Positions 14,911 to 20,535 of a DNA stretch of 27,536 nucleotides are shown here, piece by piece. Positions within the stretch are counted from its first letter, which is position 1. Each line of letters starts with the position of its first letter. Source of the DNA: a virus; the IMG/VR virus record IMGVR_UViG_3300017989_000373, positions 1 to 27,536 of that record; one strand, written 5' to 3'. A program made the translations under genes and the position numbers. The notes beneath the pieces are model-generated. The model worked only from the letters and a program-made list of their open reading frames with translations, searched no databases and was not told the DNA's origin.

Positions 14911-16033
14911 CTGCAAAATATGCAATAAAGAATTTAAGTCACGAAAGTCTTTACAAATGCATTTAAGAAAGACTCATGAATTTTCAGATATTCAACTTAA
15001 AGAATATTATGATTCTTATTTAAAGTCCGATGCTGAAGGTAAAGATCCTTTCACCGGTAATAAAACTAATTTTATAGGATTTACAAAGGGATATTCAATG
15101 TTTGATGGTAGTGAAGAATCTAATAAGAAAAAGATTGCATCATCAACAGTTGAATATTGGGTTAAGGTAAAAGGTTACTCTGAGGCAGAAGCAATTAAGT
15201 ATCTTAAAGATAAACATGAGAGATCAACTAAAAATGCAAATGAAACTAAAAAGAAGCTTATGGATGAAAACCCAGAGCGCAGATTTTTAGGTGGATACGG
15301 TAAAAGAAAATGGGAATTGATGGGATATTCTCCAGAAGAGGCGCAAAGAAAATATGAAGAGATAAGGGATACAAGAGAGCCAAAATTAAAAGAGAGTTTA
15401 TCTAAAGTAGATTGGTCAGGTAAAAGAAAGGGGCAGATTGAATATTGGTTAAATAAAGGGTATACTAGGGAAGAGGCTAAAGTTAAAGTTAAAGAATCAC
15501 AATCAACCTTTACCTTAGAGAAATGTATTAAAAAATACGGTAAAGAAAAAGGTACCAAAATCTTTAGAGAAAGACAAATACAATGGTCCACGTTAATTGA
15601 AGAAAAATATCAGAATGGAGAATTTACTAGATTCTGTAAAAATAATTGGTCAAAAACAGAAGAAGATTTTATTAAAGAGTTGGTAAAAAGTTTAGAATTA
15701 AAAGAATCTGAATATAATTCATCTGTTAATGGAAAACAGTTCTTTAGAAATTTTAAAGAAGTAGGAAAGACCCTTGCATATGATTTTAGATATAAGAAAA
15801 AGATTATAGAATTTAATGGTGACTATTGGCACTGTAATCCTGCTCTTTATGAAGCAGATTATTTTAACAAATCTTTACAATGTACCGCAAAAGAAAAATG
15901 GGAATTTGATGAATGGAAAATCTCACTAGTAGAAAATGAAGGTTACCAAGTTCTTACTGTTTGGGAAAGTGATTGGAATGAGAATCCTAAACAAACCGTA
16001 CAAAAATGCATAAAATTTATAAATAAAGATTAA
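14903..16033 (+). CDS. Free-standing Vsr/EDxHD-type homing endonuclease in the gene 41 intein locus
   Basis: This 376-residue protein starts with a C2H2 zinc finger (C4, C7, H20, H25). Copies of the YW..GYS..EA repeat follow at about 85-105, 137-155 (degenerate) and 181-200, then a TFTLEKCIKKYG segment. The C-terminal nuclease core has D294 (AYDF), E303 and H310 (KIIEFNGDYWHCNP) and ends with a VLTVWESDW strand. The core resembles Vsr endonucleases. It is closely similar to the gene-46 endonuclease (19033-20160), with the core residues at identical positions. The last codon overlaps the C-intein ATG by one base. Its start codon is within a stem. It should cut intein-less gene 41 alleles; the target is inferred, not shown. 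Confidence 0.88.
   Translation: METCKICNKEFKSRKSLQMHLRKTHEFSDIQLKEYYDSYLKSDAEGKDPFTGNKTNFIGFTKGYSMFDGSEESNKKKIASSTVEYWVKVKGYSEAEAIKYLKDKHERSTKNANETKKKLMDENPERRFLGGYGKRKWELMGYSPEEAQRKYEEIRDTREPKLKESLSKVDWSGKRKGQIEYWLNKGYTREEAKVKVKESQSTFTLEKCIKKYGKEKGTKIFRERQIQWSTLIEEKYQNGEFTRFCKNNWSKTEEDFIKELVKSLELKESEYNSSVNGKQFFRNFKEVGKTLAYDFRYKKKIIEFNGDYWHCNPALYEADYFNKSLQCTAKEKWEFDEWKISLVENEGYQVLTVWESDWNENPKQTVQKCIKFINKD
15980..16025 (+). repeat. Endonuclease 3'-end repeat, copy 1
   Basis: These 46 bases match 20110-20155 at 41 positions without gaps, including the identical string ATGCATAAAATTTATAAATA. Identity at synonymous sites points to recent common origin of the two endonuclease genes. Confidence 0.85.
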
Positions 16034-16446
16034 TGGAATTAACATTAGACAATCTTACTGATCTTAAACATATTGATTTAAGCCAAGGTATTAAAAGAAA
16101 ATTTGAAGAAACTTTTAATGTATCTGACTGGGAAGTTGAAACTGATTTAGGTTGGTCTCCCATTAAAAGGATAGGAAAAACTATTCCATATGAAGTATGG
16201 GAAGTTAAGACAAGTGGCGGTAAATCTCTTAAGTGTGCAGATGATCATATTCTTTTTGATGATACATATGATCAAATTTTTGCCAAGAATTTAAATAAAG
16301 ATACTAGACCTGATAAAATTATTACAAAGGATGGAGCAGAATTAGTAGAGTATTCAAAGCCGTTGGGGTATACAGAGAATATGTTTGATTTAGAAGTAGA
16401 TGATACAAATCATAGATATTTTACAAATGATATACTTTCCCATAAT
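16033..16446 (+). other. Atypical long C-intein of gp41 (138 residues, blocks B, F, G)
   Basis: It ends SHN, and the +1 residue is Ser (TCT at 16447). At 138 residues it is far longer than a classical C-intein because it carries most of the HINT fold. Confidence 0.88.
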
Positions 16447-17142
16447 TCTATTTGGTTGGCCAATGATGCTGCTAACTTCGTTAGAATGGGTCATAATGTA
16501 GTATTCATTTCGGCTGAGATGTCTGCACAAAAGGTACTTAAAAGGATAGGTTCTAATCTGTTAGATATTTCCATGATGGAATATGATAATAAAACAGGCA
16601 ATCGTGAATTTATGAAAAGGAAATTGGAAAGAATCTCTAGAGGATTACTTCCACCAGGAAAACTCTTCGTAAAAGAATTTCCAACATCTCAAGGTACTGT
16701 TCTTGATATTGAATCCTATCTTAAAGACTTAGAAGAAAGCCAAGATCATAAAGTAAATGTTTTGGTGGTTGACTATATTAATATTCTTGCAAATTATAGA
16801 AATCCTAATACTGAAAATACTTATATGAAGATTAAGCAAATTGCCGAAGATCTTCGCGCTCTTGCTGTTAAGAGAGATATGTTAGTAATTTCAGCAACGC
16901 AGATTAACCGTGGTGCATGGGATGCAACTGAAGTAAGAATGGAAAACATTGCAGAATCTGCAGGTCTTGCGCATACCGCCGATGTTATGTATGCATTGAT
17001 TCAAGATTCAATGATGCACGCAAATAGAGAATATTGGTTAAAGGTACTGAAGATTAGAGATGGGCAAGGGAAAGGGTCAAGATGTAGATTTAATATCGAT
17101 TATGATCATATGAGATTAACCGAAACCGATGACATAAATTAA
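16033..17142 (+). CDS. gp41: Long C-intein fused to gp41 helicase C-terminal part
   Basis: The protein has 369 residues. Residues 1-138 form a long C-intein with block B (GGKSLKCADDHILF, about 62-75), block F (NMFDLEVDDTNHRYFTNDI) and block G (ILSHN). gp41 resumes at Ser139 (SIWLANDAANFVRMGHNVVFISAE), restoring Walker A as GEQNIGK-S. Walker B is VNVLVVDYINI, followed by EDLRALAVKRDMLVISATQIN and IAESAGLAHTADVMYAL, characteristic of T4-type DnaB helicases. It is the trans-splicing partner of 14166-14858. The start codon overlaps the endonuclease stop (TAATG), so it may be translationally coupled to it. Confidence 0.93.
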   Translation: MELTLDNLTDLKHIDLSQGIKRKFEETFNVSDWEVETDLGWSPIKRIGKTIPYEVWEVKTSGGKSLKCADDHILFDDTYDQIFAKNLNKDTRPDKIITKDGAELVEYSKPLGYTENMFDLEVDDTNHRYFTNDILSHNSIWLANDAANFVRMGHNVVFISAEMSAQKVLKRIGSNLLDISMMEYDNKTGNREFMKRKLERISRGLLPPGKLFVKEFPTSQGTVLDIESYLKDLEESQDHKVNVLVVDYINILANYRNPNTENTYMKIKQIAEDLRALAVKRDMLVISATQINRGAWDATEVRMENIAESAGLAHTADVMYALIQDSMMHANREYWLKVLKIRDGQGKGSRCRFNIDYDHMRLTETDDIN

Positions 17143-17149
17143 ACACAAT

Positions 17150-17647
17150 ATGTGGGGAAAAAAGAAAAAACCAAAATTAGATGAAAATGGCAAAGAAATA
17201 AAGCCATCATTAGCAGATAAAGACAAGATCTTTAACAACACTTACGGTGAACAAGATATAACCGAAAATCATGTAAACTTTACAGTTTCTTCTACTTACC
17301 TGGATGATACGGATCCAGATGATAAGATGCATTATGAACAATTAATTAAAAAGATTGATGCCTTAATTAAAGGTAGTGAATATGAGCATCTCAATGAAGC
17401 CACCCCTGATGGTGTTATTAAGAAACTAAATAAAGTACAAATCAATAAAGTATATACTTATGTAATTGAACATATTGGTGACTATTATACAAGAGTAGAT
17501 TTATTTAGTGTTATATCAGATTACTTTGATGTATTTCCTAACAAATTTTATAACTCTCTTTCTAATAAATTTAAAGATGAACTTATTAAAGAATTAGATG
17601 ATAAGTATAATATCCTAGAGAAAAGAAAAATACGAAAACTATTTTAA
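17150..17647 (+). CDS. Conserved-looking protein of unknown function between genes 41 and 47
   Basis: This 165-residue protein has a Lys-rich start (MWGKKKKPKLDENGKE), an acidic middle (TYLDDTDPDDKMHYEQ) and a helical C-terminal half ending in basic EKRKIRKLF. I recognise no domain. It lies 7 bases after gene 41 and 1 base before gene 47, so it is part of the same operon and probably serves replication or recombination. A role beside the helicase (loader or mediator, as T4 gp59 or UvsY) is a guess from position only. I see no sequence similarity that supports it. Confidence 0.7.
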   Translation: MWGKKKKPKLDENGKEIKPSLADKDKIFNNTYGEQDITENHVNFTVSSTYLDDTDPDDKMHYEQLIKKIDALIKGSEYEHLNEATPDGVIKKLNKVQINKVYTYVIEHIGDYYTRVDLFSVISDYFDVFPNKFYNSLSNKFKDELIKELDDKYNILEKRKIRKLF

Positions 17648-17648
17648 C

Positions 17649-18734
17649 ATGGCAAGAATTTTTATGATTAGTGATTCTCACCTTGGGTGTAGATCAAATT
17701 CAGTTTTATGGCTTAACATCATTGAAGATTACTTCTTTAACTTTTTCATACCATTAGTTAAAAAGGAATACAAAGAAGGGGATGTCCTCTATCATTTAGG
17801 GGATGTGTTTGATAATCGCCAAAGTATTAACTTGGCTGCGCAAGATTTAGGAATTAGAGTTTTTGAAGAATTAGGAAAGATATTTCCAGACATTCATATC
17901 ATTGTAGGTAATCATGATATAATGAGAAAGAACTCCAATGATATTGCATCAGTAGACTGCCTTAAGTATATTCCTAATGTTACAGTTCATAAAGAACCTA
18001 AGATCTTACAGTATGGAGATACTAAATGTTTACTTATGCCATGGCGAAGAGATCATAAACATGAAAAAGAAACATTAGATTCTATTACAGAAAATATTGA
18101 CTATATGTTTTGTCATACTGAAACGCGCGGTGTTCAAACGAGTCCTAGTACAAAATATTTACACGAAGGTGGTAATGATGTTTCAACCTTTAAGAGATTT
18201 AAGAGAGTTTATTCAGGTCATATTCATTATAGGCAAGATAAACAGAATTTTGTACTTGTAGGAAATCCTTACCAGATGACAAGATCTGATCGCGATAATC
18301 AAAAAGGTATCTATCTATTGGATTTAGATACTGGAAAGCACCAGTTCTTTATGAACAAGAGGAGTCCAGTATTTATACGGTATTATATTAATGATATCTT
18401 AGAGATGAGAATGGAGGATATAAAGAGAGAAATAAAGGATAATTTTGTGGATGTGTTTGTGCCATCAAATATCTTAGGTAAGTATAATATTAATAGATTC
18501 ATGGATTACCTAGATGGTGTTGCCAGAAAATTAGAACCAAGAATTTACGATGAAGATAACCCATATGATAGAGAAGATGGGGAAATGTCAGATTTTAATG
18601 GAGAATTGAATTTAATGAATATTGCCGCAGAGTATATCAATTCATTAGATTATGAACAGGATTTAAAGGAAAGACTAAAACAGTCGGTCCAAGAACTATA
18701 TAAAACAACACTATCACCTAACTATGAAGATTAA
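17649..18734 (+). CDS. gp47: Recombination nuclease subunit gp47 (SbcD/Mre11-like)
   Basis: This 361-residue protein has the ordered metallophosphoesterase motifs: ISDSHLG (D9, H11), LGDVFDNR (50-57), GNHD (87-90), CH at 155-156 and SGHIH (189-193). With gp46 it forms the Mre11/Rad50-type complex that resects DNA ends for recombination-dependent replication. The length is near T4 gp47 (339). The C-terminal third lacks further motifs and should contain the gp46-binding region. It starts one base after the upstream gene. The gene-46 N-part follows at 18783 after a 48-base gap, keeping the T4 order 47-46. Confidence 0.94.
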   Translation: MARIFMISDSHLGCRSNSVLWLNIIEDYFFNFFIPLVKKEYKEGDVLYHLGDVFDNRQSINLAAQDLGIRVFEELGKIFPDIHIIVGNHDIMRKNSNDIASVDCLKYIPNVTVHKEPKILQYGDTKCLLMPWRRDHKHEKETLDSITENIDYMFCHTETRGVQTSPSTKYLHEGGNDVSTFKRFKRVYSGHIHYRQDKQNFVLVGNPYQMTRSDRDNQKGIYLLDLDTGKHQFFMNKRSPVFIRYYINDILEMRMEDIKREIKDNFVDVFVPSNILGKYNINRFMDYLDGVARKLEPRIYDEDNPYDREDGEMSDFNGELNLMNIAAEYINSLDYEQDLKERLKQSVQELYKTTLSPNYED

Positions 18735-18782
18735 CAAATGCTATGTATAGATGGCATTTCAATAATTGTAATAAAAAATAAC

Positions 18783-19007
18783 ATGAAAATAAATCGCGTA
18801 GAGTTTAAGAATTTTGCAAGTTACGGTAACCGAAAGCAAGTAATAGAATTTGACAAAAATAAAAGTGACCTATACTTGGTATTAGGTGGAAATGGTGCAG
18901 GTAAATGTCTCGCAAAAGAAACTAAGATCTCGGTTGAAATTGAAGATGAGAAATTAAAAGAAGAATTCAAGGAATTCTTAAAAACAAGAAAATCCGTTAC
19001 GCCCTAA
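18783..19007 (+). CDS. gp46: gp46 (Rad50/SbcC-like) N-terminal part fused to short N-intein
   Basis: The protein has 74 residues. Residues 1-41 (MKINRVEFKNFASYGNRKQV … LVLGGNGAGK) are the first strands of a Rad50-type ATPase ending exactly at the Walker A Lys. Cys42 starts a 33-residue N-intein (CLAKETKISVEIEDEK…), and the frame stops at 19007. An earlier ATG at 18738 is in frame, but gp46 proteins begin at the MKI…NRVEFKNF strand, so 18783 is preferred; it also follows an A-rich leader. The partner is 20164-22083. This is a very small gene fragment, easily missed in automatic annotation. The mature protein would be 41 + 515 = 556 residues (T4 gp46 has 560). Confidence 0.92.
   Translation: MKINRVEFKNFASYGNRKQVIEFDKNKSDLYLVLGGNGAGKCLAKETKISVEIEDEKLKEEFKEFLKTRKSVTP
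18906..19004 (+). other. Atypical short N-intein of gp46 (33 residues)
   Basis: Cys (TGT at 18906) follows the Walker A Lys. The fragment has block A character (CLAKETKISVEI) and ends before any block B, which is in the partner (GEEIICSPDHLFF). Confidence 0.87.
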
Positions 19008-19038
19008 ATATATAAAATAAAAATAGGACGTAATGGAT
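18992..19038 (+). promoter_or_regulatory. Hairpin hiding the gene-46 endonuclease start codon, with late-promoter-like loop
   Basis: The left arm (18992-19005, ATCCGTTACGCCCT) pairs with the right arm (19025-19038, AGGACGTAATGGAT): 14 positions with one G-T pair and one C-A mismatch. The stem contains the endonuclease ATG (19033-19035). The 19-base AT-only loop plus the end of the left arm contains CCTAAATATATAAAA, like a T4 late -10. The left arm also carries the last codons of the N-intein. Confidence 0.7.
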
Positions 19039-20160
19039 AAAATTGATATTATTAAGAATAGGATAGATAAAAGTTCAACTAATAAAGCTTTAATTCATTT
19101 TAAAGATCATGTATTAGAGAAAGTATATGAAAATATTTCAGTAGATGATGCATTGACTTATTCATTGACTAAATTAATTGGTATTAAAAATTCTTATATA
19201 AAGAATATTACTACAAAACAGTTGCGTGTATATTCTTTAGATTATTATTTAATACGAGGATGGGATATCAATGATGCAAAAGATAGAATATCTAAATTAC
19301 AAAGAAATAATTCATTAAAATTTGCTAAAAAGAGAAAGTCTAATCCAGAACTATATAGTCACATGAAGAGTCCAATGACTCTTGAATTTTGGTTAGATAA
19401 GGGGTTTTCAGAATCTGAGGCAAATGATATTATTCAATCACAACGGCCAAGTTCGATTAAATACTGGCTAAATAAAGGATATTCTGAAACGGATGCAAAA
19501 AAATTAGCAACAGATCACCAAAAAAATGCTGGTCTGTCTTTTTCTAAAAAATATAAAGAAAATACTAAAAAATATGAAGGATTTTCTAATACACAATTAA
19601 AATATTGGTTAAACAAAGGTTATAGTAAAGAAGAAGCTAAGGAAAAATTAAAAGAAAGACAGTCTACATTTACATTAGAAAAATGTATTAAAAAATACGG
19701 TGAAAAGGAAGGCACTCATGTCTTTAACGAAAGACAAGAAATGTGGAAAAAATCTTTACAAGAAAATTTTGAAAGAGAAGGTGACGGTCGTAGCCCATCA
19801 AGTAAATTTGCAAATTCTATTATTAGAGAACTTTGTGATTACTTAAACATAGAAATTCCACAAAAAGAAAAATGGATTAAAAATAAAGAAACTGGAAAAG
19901 CATACTCATATGATTTTACTTACAATGGAAAGATCATAGAATTTAACGGTGACTATTGGCATTGTAATCCAGAGATTTATGAGGTAAATTATTTTAATAA
20001 AAATAAAGAAATGACTGCTAAAGAAATTTGGGAGTATGATAAAGAAAAAATTAAAACTGCAGAAAAGTATGATTACCAGGTCCTAACTATATGGGAATCT
20101 GAGTGGGTAGAGAATCCTAAACAAATAATAGATAAATGCATAAAATTTATAAATAATTGA
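19033..20160 (+). CDS. Free-standing Vsr/EDxHD-type homing endonuclease in the gene 46 intein locus
   Basis: This 375-residue protein has four copies of the YWLNKGYSxxEA repeat (about 71-90, 119-137, 144-163 and 191-210), then TFTLEKCIKKYG. The nuclease core has D294 (SYDFTY), E303 and H310 (KIIEFNGDYWHCNP), followed by YDYQVLTIWESEW. Sequence and core positions match the gene-41 endonuclease, which however has an N-terminal zinc finger that this one lacks. The start codon is inside a 14-bp stem. The stop is 3 bases before the C-intein gene. The expected role is homing of the fractured locus into intact gene 46 alleles; cut site and activity are not visible here. Confidence 0.88.
   Translation: MDKIDIIKNRIDKSSTNKALIHFKDHVLEKVYENISVDDALTYSLTKLIGIKNSYIKNITTKQLRVYSLDYYLIRGWDINDAKDRISKLQRNNSLKFAKKRKSNPELYSHMKSPMTLEFWLDKGFSESEANDIIQSQRPSSIKYWLNKGYSETDAKKLATDHQKNAGLSFSKKYKENTKKYEGFSNTQLKYWLNKGYSKEEAKEKLKERQSTFTLEKCIKKYGEKEGTHVFNERQEMWKKSLQENFEREGDGRSPSSKFANSIIRELCDYLNIEIPQKEKWIKNKETGKAYSYDFTYNGKIIEFNGDYWHCNPEIYEVNYFNKNKEMTAKEIWEYDKEKIKTAEKYDYQVLTIWESEWVENPKQIIDKCIKFINN
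20110..20155 (+). repeat. Endonuclease 3'-end repeat, copy 2
   Basis: These 46 bases are the ungapped partner of 15980-16025 with five mismatches, in the last codons of the gene-46 endonuclease. Confidence 0.85.
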
Positions 20161-20163
20161 ATT

Positions 20164-20535
20164 ATGATAGAATGCACTTTAGAAGATTTATATGAATTTA
20201 ATAAATTAAATAAATCCGTAGATAGTGGTAAATTCAAAACTAATACTAGAAAAGGACTCAAAAATATAAATGGAATTGGTGTCACTGCTAAAAATAGCAT
20301 ACAGCATAAATTAATATTAGATTCTGGCGAAGAAATTATATGCTCACCAGATCATCTTTTCTTTGCAAACGATTGGAAAAAGGCAAAACATTTTAAGATT
20401 GGTGATATTATAGAAACAGAAAAAGGATTGTCATATATTTCTAGTAATTCGATCTTAAAAGAAAGATCTGATTTGTACGACATAGAAGTAGATGAAGTAC
20501 ATGAATTTTATGCTAACGGTATTGTTTCTCATAAT
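20164..20535 (+). other. Atypical long C-intein of gp46 (124 residues, blocks B, F, G)
   Basis: It ends SHN with Ser as +1 (AGT at 20536). Like the gp41 C-intein it carries block B, so nearly the whole HINT fold sits on this half. Confidence 0.88.

Noticed and set aside
15175-15591. 138-residue open frame on the minus strand
   Set aside because: It lies antisense inside the gene-41 endonuclease, whose motifs are clear. The minus-strand text is Ser/Leu/Phe-rich in the way antisense frames of Lys/Glu-rich genes are, and there is no leader before it.
18783-19007. Gene 46 as a truncated pseudogene caused by a frameshift
   Set aside because: The break falls exactly at a Cys that starts intein block A, and the other half resumes after SHN-S with full gp46. 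Two other genes show the same design, so this is a split-intein gene and not decay.
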